From NCBI RefSeq assembly GCF_001941865.1, contig NZ_CP016162.1, positions 2,790,001 through 2,854,000 on the forward strand: DNA of 64,000 bases, written 5' to 3'. This DNA is from Pseudomonas alcaliphila JAB1. Lineage in GTDB: Bacteria; Pseudomonadota; Gammaproteobacteria; Pseudomonadales; Pseudomonadaceae. Under the pieces are notes generated by a model. The model was not told the origin of the DNA and did not search any database. It saw nothing but the letters and a program-made list of their open reading frames with translations. The position numbers were made by a program, and so were the translations under genes. Shown here in pieces: positions 1 through 7,508 of this stretch (positions are counted from its first letter, which is position 1; each line of letters begins with the position of its first letter).

Positions 1-93
1 CACCACCGGCAACATTTCCTTGGGCATTGCCTTGGTAGCAGGCAGGAAGCGCGTGCCGTAACCGGCAGCGGGGAACAGGCATTTCTTGATCAT
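1..93 (-). CDS. galU: UTP--glucose-1-phosphate uridylyltransferase, N-terminal 31 residues only
   Basis: The reverse strand reads [20 protein letters not shown] from a start codon at 93 and runs off the left edge. This is the characteristic nucleotide-binding N-terminus of GalU, which makes UDP-glucose from UTP and glucose-1-phosphate. The next gene upstream on the same strand is the UDP-glucose dehydrogenase that consumes this product, the same galU/ugd pairing I recall in P. aeruginosa. Only the start is visible, so the length and the rest of the active site cannot be checked. Confidence 0.93.
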   Translation of the reverse strand, partial: MIKKCLFPAAGYGTRFLPATKAMPKEMLPVV

Positions 94-135
94 GGGACTC
101 CCTAGTGGGGATGGTTGGAATGCGCGCTCAGTCTA

Positions 136-1497
136 TCAAGCCGCGCTAGCCTTACAACTGCCGCTTGCAGGTCGACCGATGCCGCGATAAAGAAAACCCA
201 GCTCCGCCAGTTGATCGGCGTCATAGATGTTGCGCCCGTCGAACAGCACCGGCATGCGCATCACGCCGCGAATGCGCGGGAAGTCCGGCTGACGGAACTG
301 CTTCCACTCCGTCACCAGCACCAGCGCATCGGCACCCTGGGCGACGGCATAGGGGGATTCGCTTAGCAGCAGTTGCCCCGACTCGATGGCCGCTGGATAA
401 CGCGCAGCGACAGCTGCCGTGGCGGCCGGATCGCAAGCCTGCACCTTGGCGCCAGCGGTCAGCAGTGCATCGAGCAGCACCAGGCTGGGCGCCTCGCGCA
501 GATCGTCAGTACCGGGCTTGAATGCCAGCCCCCAGAGCGCGACGACCCGCCCCTGCAAGTGGCCATTGAAATGCTCGCGCAAGGCCTGGAACAGCAGCGT
601 TTTCTGCAGCGCATTGCGCGCTTCGACCGCACGCAGGATGCCCGGTTCGATGCCCTCGTGCTCAGCCGTACGGATCAGCGCCTTGACGTCCTTGGGAAAG
701 CACGAGCCGCCATAACCGCAACCGGCGTAGATGAAGTGCGTGCCGATACGCCGGTCGCTACCGATGCCACGGCGCACCTCCTCAATATCCACGCCCAACC
801 GCGCGCAGATACCTGCCATCTCGTTGATAAAGGAAATCTTGGTCGCCAGAAAGGCATTGGCCGCGTACTTGCTGAACTCGGCGGCGCGTACGCCCATGCA
901 CAACAGGCGGTCGTGATTGCGCAGAAACGGCGCATACAGCCGGCGCAACAGCTCACGCCCACGCTCGTCGTCACAGCCGACGATCACCCGGTCAGGGCGC
1001 ATGAAGTCCTCGACTGCAGAGCCTTCCTTGAGAAACTCCGGATTGCTCGCCACGATCACCCGCGCCCGTTGTTCCCGACGCGCCAGACCGGCGTTGATGC
1101 GCTGCGCCACACGCTCAGCGGTGCCCACCGGCACCGTGGATTTATCCACCACCAGACACGCATGATCGAGCCGTTCACCCAGCTCGTCGGCAACCGCCAG
1201 CACATGGCTCAGATCGGCCGAACCGTCCTCTCCGCTGGGCGTGCCCACCGCAATGAAAATCACCTCGGCGCGGCGGATACCGACCTTCAGCTGCGAAGTG
1301 AAACTGAGCTGCCCACCGGCCAGCTGCGCCTTGAGCATCGCCTCCAGGCCAGGCTCGTAGATCGGTACCTCACCTCGCGAAAGCATCGCGACGCGCTGCG
1401 GATCTCGCTCGACGCAGACCACCTGATTGCCCATCTCGGCAAAACAGGTCGCCGTCACCAAACCTACGTATCCTGCTCCAATCACGCATATCTGCAT
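136..1497 (-). CDS. ugd: UDP-glucose 6-dehydrogenase
   Basis: The 453 aa protein oxidises UDP-glucose to UDP-glucuronate with two NAD+ in the cytosol, feeding polysaccharide and lipid A sugar synthesis. The Rossmann motif GAGYVG lies at residues 7-12. The catalytic cysteine is in GGSCFPKD (Cys266), and the central helix and C-terminal UDP-binding domain complete the usual family length. I chose the start at 1497 because the protein then begins MQICVIGAGYVG and AGGAGG lies about 8 nt upstream; a longer frame extends to 1599 but lacks family similarity. GDP-mannose dehydrogenase (AlgD) is a relative, but adjacency to galU favours Ugd. The stop is 42 nt before galU, so the two are probably co-transcribed. 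Confidence 0.93.
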   Translation of the reverse strand: MQICVIGAGYVGLVTATCFAEMGNQVVCVERDPQRVAMLSRGEVPIYEPGLEAMLKAQLAGGQLSFTSQLKVGIRRAEVIFIAVGTPSGEDGSADLSHVLAVADELGERLDHACLVVDKSTVPVGTAERVAQRINAGLARREQRARVIVASNPEFLKEGSAVEDFMRPDRVIVGCDDERGRELLRRLYAPFLRNHDRLLCMGVRAAEFSKYAANAFLATKISFINEMAGICARLGVDIEEVRRGIGSDRRIGTHFIYAGCGYGGSCFPKDVKALIRTAEHEGIEPGILRAVEARNALQKTLLFQALREHFNGHLQGRVVALWGLAFKPGTDDLREAPSLVLLDALLTAGAKVQACDPAATAAVAARYPAAIESGQLLLSESPYAVAQGADALVLVTEWKQFRQPDFPRIRGVMRMPVLFDGRNIYDADQLAELGFLYRGIGRPASGSCKASAA

Positions 1498-1639
1498 CGC
1501 AGCATCCTCCTGGCCTATGCTGCGATTGCAACCAATCGCGGTGGCAGCGATATGACGGAACGACGAAGGAATCATGACAGGCGTATATGTACGCATCATG
1601 GGTACGCATAGCGTGAAAACTGTGGGGACCAGAAAAACA

Positions 1640-1671
1640 AAAGCCCCTGTAGGTTTACCTGCAGGGGCTTT
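1640..1671 (-). terminator. Rho-independent terminator of the tRNA-Ser gene
   Basis: A 10-bp GC-rich stem (aaagcccctg / caggggcttt) with a short loop is followed on the reverse strand by a T-rich run. It sits 8 nt past the encoded CCA end of the tRNA. Confidence 0.85.
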
Positions 1672-1678
1672 GCGAAAG

Positions 1679-1768
1679 TGGTGGTGAAGAAGAGATTCGA
1701 ACTCTTGATACGGTTTCCCGTATACACACTTTCCAGGCGTGCTCCTTCAACCACTCGGACACTTCACC
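1679..1768 (-). tRNA. serW: tRNA-Ser(GGA)
   Basis: The 90-nt reverse-strand sequence folds as a class II tRNA. The acceptor GGTGAAG pairs with CTTCACC, followed by discriminator A and an encoded CCA. The anticodon loop CCTGGAAAG gives anticodon GGA, which reads UCC/UCU. There is a long variable arm (tacggg/cccgta-type stem) and the T-loop TTCGAAT. It closely resembles the Escherichia coli GGA serine tRNA. It is a lone tRNA gene with its own promoter and terminator. Confidence 0.95.
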
Positions 1769-1802
1769 GGATCTCGACGTTTTGGCGTTTACCCCGTCGA
1801 GG

Positions 1803-1838
1803 CGCGCTAATGTAGTCGAATGTTTTCTCGATGGCAAA
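1803..1838 (-). promoter_or_regulatory. Sigma-70 promoter of tRNA-Ser
   Basis: On the reverse strand a -35 box TTGCCA (1833-1838) is separated by 17 nt from a -10 box TACATT (1810-1815). A GC-rich discriminator follows, as is typical of stable-RNA promoters. The predicted start is about 35 nt upstream of the mature tRNA. Confidence 0.55.
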
Positions 1839-1861
1839 TTTTTTTTAAAGGATTCATGCGC

Positions 1862-2080
1862 TTAAGAGCGAAGCGGGTTTTCGTCGTGCTTCTCGCAGGG
1901 CTGCTCGTCGAAGCGCATGTGGCCGAATAGCAGAAAACCCAGGGACATGAACAGGCCCAAGCCGAATAGCAGCAGCACACCGGATGGGTTGCGCAGGTAG
2001 AGAGTTTCGCTGAGCACGACCGATGCCAGCAGCAGGCCGATCACGGCAAGCATATAAAGGATGGAGTAGAGGGTGTTCAT
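1862..2080 (-). CDS. Small inner-membrane protein, unknown function
   Basis: The 72 aa protein has two hydrophobic segments, roughly residues 4-24 and 33-51, joined by a short polar loop and followed by a charged tail ([14 protein letters not shown]). It is probably a two-helix inner-membrane protein with the charged C-terminus on one side. AAGGAG precedes the ATG at 2080 with good spacing, which supports translation. No catalytic motif is visible and I do not recognise the family. It is isolated between the tRNA and the crotonase gene. Confidence 0.7.
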   Translation of the reverse strand: MNTLYSILYMLAVIGLLLASVVLSETLYLRNPSGVLLLFGLGLFMSLGFLLFGHMRFDEQPCEKHDENPLRS

Positions 2081-2267
2081 GGGGCAGCTCCTTCGGTTCG
2101 CTGCTCACCTTAAAGGCCTGGCTTTGCGTTCGACCAATTGCCATCCGGCATCGCCGCGATAGGCAAAAACACTGACCAGCCAGTCAGCCACGGCGCTTTA
2201 CCAGAGCGCTTCGGCTGAGTACCTTCTGCCCACATTCGCCCCCAAGGCTCTAACAAGGAAAACCGCC

Positions 2268-2957
2268 ATGAGCGACCTGATCAGCTATCAACTCGAAGAC
2301 GGCATCGCCACCCTCACCCTGAGCAATGGCAAGGTCAATGCCATCTCGCCTGACGTGATCGCTGCGTTCAATGCCGCCCTCGACCGCGCCGAGCAGGATC
2401 GCGCCATCGTCGTCATCACCGGCCAGCCGGGGATTCTTTCCGGCGGTTATGACCTGAAGGTGATGACCTCGGGCCCGCAGAATGCAATCAACCTGGTGGC
2501 TGCTGGCTCCACGTTGGCGCGACGCATGCTCGCTCACCCCTACCCGATCATCGTCGCCTGCTCGGGTCATGCCGTGGCCAAGGGTGCGTTCATCCTGTTG
2601 TCGGCCGATTACCGTATCGGCGTGGAAGGTCCGTTCAATATCGGCCTGAACGAAGTGCAGATCGGCATGACCATGCACCACGTCGGCATCGAACTGGCCC
2701 GTGATCGCCTGCGCAAGTCGGCGTTCCACCGTTCGGTGATCAATGGGGAGATGTTCGACCCGGCTGGCGCGGTAGAGGCCGGCTTCCTGGACAAGGTGGT
2801 GCCGGCCGAGCAATTGCTGGCCACCACTCAGGCGGTGGCGCAGCAGATGAAGAAGATCAACATGACGGCGCACAAGAATACCAAGCTGAAGGTGCGCAAG
2901 GCGCTGTTGGAAACCCTCGACGCCGCCATCGAGATGGACAAGCAACACCTGCTGTAA
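2268..2957 (+). CDS. Crotonase-fold enoyl-CoA hydratase/isomerase family protein
   Basis: The 229 aa protein spans the crotonase core. The oxyanion-hole segment GILSGGYDLK is at about residues 54-63, and the CoA-binding GHAVAKGAF region is at about 100-108. The segment FNIGLNEVQIGM keeps the glutamate that corresponds to the second catalytic Glu of enoyl-CoA hydratase. The usual first glutamate position reads GAFILL and has no acidic residue, so classical hydration of enoyl-CoA is doubtful; isomerase, hydrolase or another acyl-CoA reaction is possible. It is a single gene with SD AAGGA and its own terminator. P. aeruginosa has a very similar protein, as I recall it. Confidence 0.85.
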   Translation: MSDLISYQLEDGIATLTLSNGKVNAISPDVIAAFNAALDRAEQDRAIVVITGQPGILSGGYDLKVMTSGPQNAINLVAAGSTLARRMLAHPYPIIVACSGHAVAKGAFILLSADYRIGVEGPFNIGLNEVQIGMTMHHVGIELARDRLRKSAFHRSVINGEMFDPAGAVEAGFLDKVVPAEQLLATTQAVAQQMKKINMTAHKNTKLKVRKALLETLDAAIEMDKQHLL

Positions 2958-2978
2958 GCATTCGGTAACCCATAAATG

Positions 2979-3014
2979 AAAAGCGCCGCTTCCGTTGAGG
3001 TCGCGGCGCTTTTT
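2979..3014 (+). terminator. Rho-independent terminator after the crotonase gene
   Basis: An 11-bp stem (aaaagcgccgc / gcggcgcttttt) with a T run lies 22 nt after the stop codon. The A/T flanks would let it also work for the gene arriving from the other side. Confidence 0.85.
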
Positions 3015-3052
3015 CTTTGCGCGTCTCGCCAATTAACCCGCCGGCCAATGTC

Positions 3053-3073
3053 GGTGCGCGCGGCGCACCCTAC
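3053..3073 (-). repeat. REP-like element (GTAG + hairpin), family A, single copy
   Basis: The reverse strand reads GTAG followed by a hairpin ggtgcgc/gcgcacc. It belongs to the same family as the inverted pairs at 10631-10694 and 63237-63304. Confidence 0.65.
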
Positions 3074-3076
3074 GGG

Positions 3077-3469
3077 TCAGCCGGAATAATCCAGGGCCGT
3101 CCAGGCTCGGCTCAGGCCTTGCGCGAGCACGCAGCCGGGCTTGCTCAGTTGCTCGTTGAAGGCGGCGGGCAGCAGTGTGGTTTCACCCTCTGCAGCGCCA
3201 TGGCGCTCGGTCAACCACTGCAGCTTGCCGCAGTTGGGCGTTTCGATCACGTAACTGGCGGCAATGTTAGAGTGATGGCTGGGCAGTCGAATCACGTCGA
3301 GCACTATGCCCGTCTCCTCGACACGCTGGCCATCGGAAACCAGCACGGCCCAGGCCTGCTCGCCCTCGATCACCAGGTAGGCACCGTTGGCCTGTGGTCG
3401 ATCAATCTGCGGTTGCGCGCAGCCGCTCAGCAGGGCCAATAGCACAATCGTCATCAGCATCTGTTGCAT
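3077..3469 (-). CDS. Putative lipoprotein, unknown function
   Basis: The 130 aa protein starts with a lipoprotein signal (MQQMLMTIVLLALLSGC), with lipobox LLSGC and acylated Cys17. The mature part is soluble, with two further cysteines (residues about 93 and 115) that could form a disulfide. I chose the ATG at 3469; a TTG two codons upstream is also in frame. A purine-rich stretch GAGGGGG precedes it. Its localisation (outer-membrane or periplasm-facing lipoprotein) is inferred from the lipobox. I do not recognise the family. Confidence 0.75.
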   Translation of the reverse strand: MQQMLMTIVLLALLSGCAQPQIDRPQANGAYLVIEGEQAWAVLVSDGQRVEETGIVLDVIRLPSHHSNIAASYVIETPNCGKLQWLTERHGAAEGETTLLPAAFNEQLSKPGCVLAQGLSRAWTALDYSG

Positions 3470-3551
3470 TGCCAATACCCCCTCGCAAGGCGCCCACCTT
3501 CAGGTGGTGGACGGGTCGTTGTCGCCTAAGTGAGGCCAATATCACCCAATA

Positions 3552-3567
3552 CTGTTTATTTGTACAG
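3552..3567 (+). promoter_or_regulatory. LexA (SOS) box
   Basis: The 16-mer CTGTTTATTTGTACAG matches the gammaproteobacterial LexA consensus CTGT-N8-ACAG, with both half-sites intact and an AT-rich centre. It lies 56 nt upstream of the start codon at 3624, so the small gene downstream is predicted to be repressed by LexA and induced by DNA damage. Confidence 0.8.
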
Positions 3568-3623
3568 TATTTTTCGATTAGGCTATATCGCAGGTAAATG
3601 ATCGATTGCACAGGAGCGCCATC

Positions 3624-3938
3624 ATGCTGGACGTACTGCAGCTAAAACACCGAGTGAACCGCATGCCGCTGGAGCGGGTACGCGAGATGGTCGAGGAACT
3701 GCAGCTCGAGGGCATCGTCATCGAGAGCCGCACCCCTTTCAATCGTCAGCACTTCAATACCTGCTTCGCCGAGATCGAGGCGTTGCTGCAGCGCGCCGGC
3801 TACCATCGACAGCTGGATGTGGTCGGGTATCAGGGTCTGGCCTATGCGCTGTTCGATCCGGCTCGCTGGGAAGCCGTGGAAGTGCTGTGCTGGCTGCGCG
3901 ACTTCGTCGAGGAGGCGCGCGTTCAACCAGCGTCCTGA
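3624..3938 (+). CDS. Small LexA-controlled protein of unknown function
   Basis: The 104 aa soluble, mostly helical protein starts MLDVLQLKHRVNRMPLERVR. AGGAG precedes the ATG at 3624; an upstream in-frame ATG at 3606 lacks a ribosome site. It has no signal peptide, membrane helix or recognisable catalytic motif. The N-terminal 40 residues look like a basic/acidic helical pair, and the middle reads HFNTCFAEIEALLQRAGYH. A canonical LexA box in front indicates induction in the SOS response. P. aeruginosa has several small SOS genes of unknown role, and I cannot say which, if any, is the orthologue. A DNA-damage role is inferred only from the operator. Confidence 0.8.
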   Translation: MLDVLQLKHRVNRMPLERVREMVEELQLEGIVIESRTPFNRQHFNTCFAEIEALLQRAGYHRQLDVVGYQGLAYALFDPARWEAVEVLCWLRDFVEEARVQPAS

Positions 3939-4114
3939 GCCTGCGCTACGAACCAAAAAGGCTCAGCGATGCCCGCTCATGCACGGCATTGGCTCAGAAG
4001 CATGCGGGGTGAGCCAAGCCTGCGCTTGCTCCACAAACTTCAAAATTCTCTCAGAACACAGCTGCAACTTATTGATCCTAAACAGCTAGCCTCTGGAAAG
4101 CCGGTATCCGGCCA

Positions 4115-4129
4115 CCACCTGTCAGGTGC
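4115..4129 (+). promoter_or_regulatory. NtrC-like binding site upstream of nrtA
   Basis: CACC-TGTCA-GGTG forms a palindrome with flanking C residues, close to the NtrC consensus GCACC-N5-GGTGC. It lies about 35 bp upstream of the sigma-54 promoter at 4164, a plausible enhancer position. Confidence 0.45.
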
Positions 4130-4163
4130 CAAATGCTGCTGCTCGGCCGCTGTGCACGAAAGC

Positions 4164-4179
4164 TGGCAAGCCCCTTGCT
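4164..4179 (+). promoter_or_regulatory. Sigma-54 promoter of nrtABC
   Basis: TGGCAAGCCCCTTGCT matches the -24/-12 consensus, with GG and GC separated by exactly 10 nt. Transcription should begin about 12 nt downstream, just before the ANTAR leader. It implies RpoN with NtrC-type activation under nitrogen limitation. Confidence 0.8.
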
Positions 4180-4204
4180 AAGTCCCTGTCAACCATCCTG
4201 CGTA

Positions 4205-4297
4205 GCACGCCAACGGCGGCGGGCCGAGGATCACGGACAACGGCGTCCGTCAGGTCACCTTCCTCTCATTGAGGTGGCCTGGCGTACGCCGTTTTTT
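4205..4297 (+). promoter_or_regulatory. ANTAR (NasT-type) antitermination leader of nrtABC
   Basis: There are two short hairpins with six-base loops. P1 is CGCC-AACGGC-GGCG (4208-4221) and P2 is ACGGAC-AACGGC-GTCCGT (4233-4250). Both loops have A at position 1 and G at position 4, the signature recognised by ANTAR-domain proteins such as NasT. The P2 loop and 3' arm are reused as the 5' arm of a terminator (ACGGCGT 4240-4246 with ACGCCGT 4286-4292, then a T run). P2 and the terminator are therefore mutually exclusive. Nitrate-released NasT binding P1/P2 would allow read-through into nrtA. The segment 3939-4114 before this block shows nothing else I can assign. Confidence 0.85.
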
Positions 4298-4325
4298 GTT
4301 TATGCGCCTGACAAGGATTAGACCC

Positions 4326-5609
4326 ATGACCGATCGTGATTCGAACAAGCCCCTGGCCACCAGCCGCCGTAACTTTCTCAAGCAATCCATCGCCCTGGCC
4401 GGCGCCGTGAGCGGCATCGCCGCGCTCGGCCTGTCGGCGCCGGCTTCGCTGCGCAGTGCAGCCTGGGCGGCCGGCTCCGACGCGCCGGAAAAAGCCGCGC
4501 TAAACGTCGGCTTCATTCCGCTGACCGATTGCGCTTCGGTGGTGGTCGCCGCCACCCAGGGTTTTGGCGAGAAGTACGGCCTGACCATCAATCCGAGCAA
4601 GGAGGCCTCCTGGGCCGGCGTGCGCGACAAGCTCAACACTGGCGAACTGGATGCTGCCCATGTGCTCTACGGCATGATGTACGGCGCTCAGCTCGGCCTG
4701 GCGGGGCCGCAGCGGGACATGGCAGTGCTGATGGGGCTGAACCAGAATGGCCAGGCCATCACCCTGTCCAAGCAACTGCGTGAGGCCGGTGTGACCAGCG
4801 GCGCGCAACTGGCCGAACACGTGAAGAAAGGCGGCAATCCGCTGACCTTCGCCCAGACATTCCCCACCGGTACCCACGCCATGTGGCTGTATTACTGGCT
4901 GGCCAGTGTCGGCATCAACCCCATGAGCGATGTGAAGACCATCGTCGTGCCGCCGCCGCAGATGGTCGCCAACATGCGCGTCGGCAATATGGACGGTTTC
5001 TGTGTCGGCGAGCCCTGGGGCGCGCGGGCGATCTTCGACAAGATCGGTTTCACCGCCACCACCACCCAGCAGATCTGGCCGGACCACCCGGAGAAGGTGC
5101 TCGGCACCACCCGCGCCTTTATCGAGCAGTATCCCAATGCCGCCCGTGCACTGATCATGGCGATTCTCGATGCCAGCCGCTTCATCGAGGCCAGCGAGGA
5201 GAATCGCAAGAGCACCGCCAAGCTGATTTCCGGCAAGGCCTACGTCAACGCGCCGGTGCAGGTGATCGAGCCGCGCTTTCTCGCCCAGTACGAGGACGGC
5301 CTCGGCAACAGCTGGAAGGACGAACACGCCATGGCCTTCTGCAAGGACGGCAGCGTCAACTTTCCCTATCACTCCGACGGCATGTGGTTCCTCACACAAT
5401 TCAAGCGCTGGGGCCTGCTCAAGGATGCGCCGGATTACGCCGCCGTGGCCGCGCAGATCAACCAGACCGCGCTCTACGCCGAGGCAGCCAGCGCCCTCAA
5501 GCTGGCGGTGCCGAGCAGCCCGCTGCGCAGCAGCACATTGATCGACGGCGTGGTCTGGGACGGCAGCAATCCAGCCGCCTACGCCGACTCCTTCGCCATC
5601 AAAGCCTGA
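4326..5609 (+). CDS. nrtA: ABC nitrate transporter, periplasmic substrate-binding protein
   Basis: The 427 aa protein belongs to the NrtA/CmpA/SsuA-like family that binds nitrate (or nitrite) for ABC import. The N-terminus has a twin-arginine signal (SRRNFLKQS, residues 13-21, then a hydrophobic stretch to about residue 47), so it is probably exported folded by Tat. The mature domain begins with LNVGFIPLTDCASVVVA, typical of NrtA. The start at 4326 has AAGGA at correct spacing. It is the first gene of nrtA-nrtB-nrtC behind the sigma-54/ANTAR module. The cytosolic NasS sensor is a close relative, but NasS lacks an export signal, so this is the transporter component. Confidence 0.92.
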   Translation: MTDRDSNKPLATSRRNFLKQSIALAGAVSGIAALGLSAPASLRSAAWAAGSDAPEKAALNVGFIPLTDCASVVVAATQGFGEKYGLTINPSKEASWAGVRDKLNTGELDAAHVLYGMMYGAQLGLAGPQRDMAVLMGLNQNGQAITLSKQLREAGVTSGAQLAEHVKKGGNPLTFAQTFPTGTHAMWLYYWLASVGINPMSDVKTIVVPPPQMVANMRVGNMDGFCVGEPWGARAIFDKIGFTATTTQQIWPDHPEKVLGTTRAFIEQYPNAARALIMAILDASRFIEASEENRKSTAKLISGKAYVNAPVQVIEPRFLAQYEDGLGNSWKDEHAMAFCKDGSVNFPYHSDGMWFLTQFKRWGLLKDAPDYAAVAAQINQTALYAEAASALKLAVPSSPLRSSTLIDGVVWDGSNPAAYADSFAIKA

Positions 5610-5621
5610 CCGGAGGTGACC

Positions 5622-6473
5622 ATGAATGCCCCCCTGAAAACACCGCTGCCGCCAATCGCCAAGCCGCGCCTCTCTGCGCAGGCCTTGCTGCCCAGCGCCG
5701 CCGCACTGGGCAGCCTGCTCAAGGCCGGCATCGCCCCGCTGCTGGGCATCATCGCCTTCATCGGCTTCTGGTCGCTGCTGGCGCAGTACAGCGAGGGCCT
5801 GCCCGGCCCCTTGAGCACCTGGCAAGCCGCGCTGGTGCTGTTCGCTGATCCTTTCTACGACAACGGTCCCAACGACATGGGCATTGGCTGGAACATCCTC
5901 AACTCGCTCGGCCGCGTCGGCGTCGGTTTCGGCCTGGCGGCGCTGGTGGGCATTCCCCTGGGGTTCGCCATCGGCCGCTTCGCCTTTCTTGCCGGCATGC
6001 TCGCGCCGGTCATCAGCTTGCTGCGTCCAGTCTCGCCGCTAGCCTGGCTGCCGATCGGCCTGCTGGTGTTCGAGGCGGCTGGCCCCGCATCGATCTGGGT
6101 CATTTTCATCAGCTCGATCTGGCCAATCATCCTCAACACCGCCGCCGGCGTGGCCAGCGTGCCGCAGGACTACCTGAACGTGGCTCGCGTGCTCAAGCTG
6201 TCGGAGTTCAAGGTGCTGACGCGCATCCTCTTCCCCGCCGTGTTGCCGCATCTGATGACCGGCATCCGCCTGGCCATCGGCGTCGCCTGGCTGGTGATCG
6301 TCGCCGCGGAGATGCTCACCGGCGGCATTGGTCTGGGCTTCTGGGTGTGGGACGAATGGAACAACCTCAACGTCGAGCACATTCTCATCGCCATCATCAT
6401 CGTCGGCCTGGTCGGCCTGGCACTGGAGCAAATGCTGCTGCTGATCGCCAAGCGCTTTGACTACGCAAGCTGA
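5622..6473 (+). CDS. nrtB: ABC nitrate transporter, permease
   Basis: The 283 aa integral membrane protein has five to six hydrophobic helices. The BPD-type EAA loop lies around residues 185-205 (AARVLKLSEFKVLTRILFPAVLPHLM-like region), where it docks the ATPase. It starts at ATG 5622 with GGAGG five nt upstream; a GTG two codons earlier overlaps the ribosome site. It lies 12 nt after nrtA, so translation is probably coupled. Homology and context assign it to nitrate import rather than to the related taurine/sulfonate or bicarbonate systems. Confidence 0.92.
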   Translation: MNAPLKTPLPPIAKPRLSAQALLPSAAALGSLLKAGIAPLLGIIAFIGFWSLLAQYSEGLPGPLSTWQAALVLFADPFYDNGPNDMGIGWNILNSLGRVGVGFGLAALVGIPLGFAIGRFAFLAGMLAPVISLLRPVSPLAWLPIGLLVFEAAGPASIWVIFISSIWPIILNTAAGVASVPQDYLNVARVLKLSEFKVLTRILFPAVLPHLMTGIRLAIGVAWLVIVAAEMLTGGIGLGFWVWDEWNNLNVEHILIAIIIVGLVGLALEQMLLLIAKRFDYAS

Positions 6474-6492
6474 AGCGGCGCGTTCGGCCAAC

Positions 6493-6521
6493 GCGTAGCC
6501 CGGATGCAATCGGGGCTACGC
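6493..6521. repeat. REP-like palindrome, family B
   Basis: GCGTAGCCCG and CGGGGCTACGC flank ATGCAAT, giving a GTAG-CCCGGAT hairpin. The same family occurs as an inverted pair at 29742-29810. It sits between nrtB and nrtC and could affect mRNA stability between them. Confidence 0.65.
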
Positions 6522-6620
6522 AACCTACAAGTCAATTCAACAATAGACGCCAAGTCTTTGTTTTAAATGAAAGTGCCTCTGATTAAATCCGGGGCACAGC
6601 GCCAGAACGGGAGAACTCCG

Positions 6621-7412
6621 ATGGACAAATTCGTGGAGCTGACCGCTGTCAGCAAGCACTTCGACACCAAGAAAGGCCGCTTCCAGGCACTGGCCGACGT
6701 CAACCTGAGCATCGCCCGCGGCGAGTTCGTCGCACTGATCGGCCACTCCGGCTGCGGCAAATCCACCGTGCTCAACCTGATCGCCGGCCTGCTCGACGCC
6801 AACGAAGGCGGGCTGATCTGCAATGGCCGCGAGATCGACGGCCCCGGCCCCGAACGCGCCGTGGTGTTCCAGAACCACAGCCTGCTGCCCTGGATGACCT
6901 GCTTCGGCAACGTCCACCTGGCCGTGGAAAAGGTTTTCGGCGCGCGCGAAAGCAAGGCCCAACTCAAGGCCCGCACCGAGCAGGCGCTGAACATGGTCGG
7001 CCTCAGCCATGCCATGCACAAGCATCCCAACGAGATCTCCGGCGGCATGAAGCAGCGCGTCGGCATCGCCCGCGCCCTGGCCATGGAGCCCAAGGTACTG
7101 CTGATGGACGAGCCGTTCGGCGCCCTCGATGCCCTGACCCGCGCACACCTGCAGGACGAGTTGCTGCGCATCGTCGGGCAGACCCAGAGTACCGTGGTGA
7201 TGGTCACCCATGACGTCGACGAGGCCGTGCTGCTGTCCGATCGCATCGTGATGATGACCAACGGCCCGGCGGCCACCGTCGGCGAAATCCTCGCCGTCGA
7301 CCTGCCGCGCCCGCGCGACCGCCTGGCGCTGGCCAATGACTCGCAGTACCACGCCTACCGTACCGCCGTGCTGGAGTTTCTCTACCAGCGCCAGCAGCGC
7401 CCGGCCGCCTGA
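6621..7412 (+). CDS. nrtC: ABC nitrate transporter, ATP-binding subunit
   Basis: The 263 aa ABC ATPase has Walker A GHSGCGKST (residues 41-49), Q-loop VVFQNHSLLPW, signature SGGMKQRVGIARAL and Walker B VLLMDEPFG. An H-loop histidine is in VTHDVDEA. It is a single-domain NrtD/SsuB-like ATPase without the NrtA-like C-terminal extension of cyanobacterial NrtC. I start it at 6621, where GGGAGA precedes the ATG; an in-frame ATG at 6567 lacks a site. A 148-nt gap with a REP element separates it from nrtB, but it should still be part of the same transcript. Confidence 0.92.
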   Translation: MDKFVELTAVSKHFDTKKGRFQALADVNLSIARGEFVALIGHSGCGKSTVLNLIAGLLDANEGGLICNGREIDGPGPERAVVFQNHSLLPWMTCFGNVHLAVEKVFGARESKAQLKARTEQALNMVGLSHAMHKHPNEISGGMKQRVGIARALAMEPKVLLMDEPFGALDALTRAHLQDELLRIVGQTQSTVVMVTHDVDEAVLLSDRIVMMTNGPAATVGEILAVDLPRPRDRLALANDSQYHAYRTAVLEFLYQRQQRPAA

Positions 7413-7508
7413 GGGTCAAAACCGCTCTGGCTCAAGGGCTGGGGCGGCGGAACCTCTGGCCCTTTGCAGGGACGAACAAGGGCCCTCAACCGACAAGCAG
7501 AGAACCCC

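Noticed and set aside
1498..1599. Longer N-terminus for ugd
   Set aside because: The extra 34 residues do not resemble the family, while the internal start has AGGAGG and begins with the Rossmann motif.
4326..5609. NrtA considered as the cytosolic sensor NasS
   Set aside because: A clear twin-arginine signal shows it is exported, unlike NasS.
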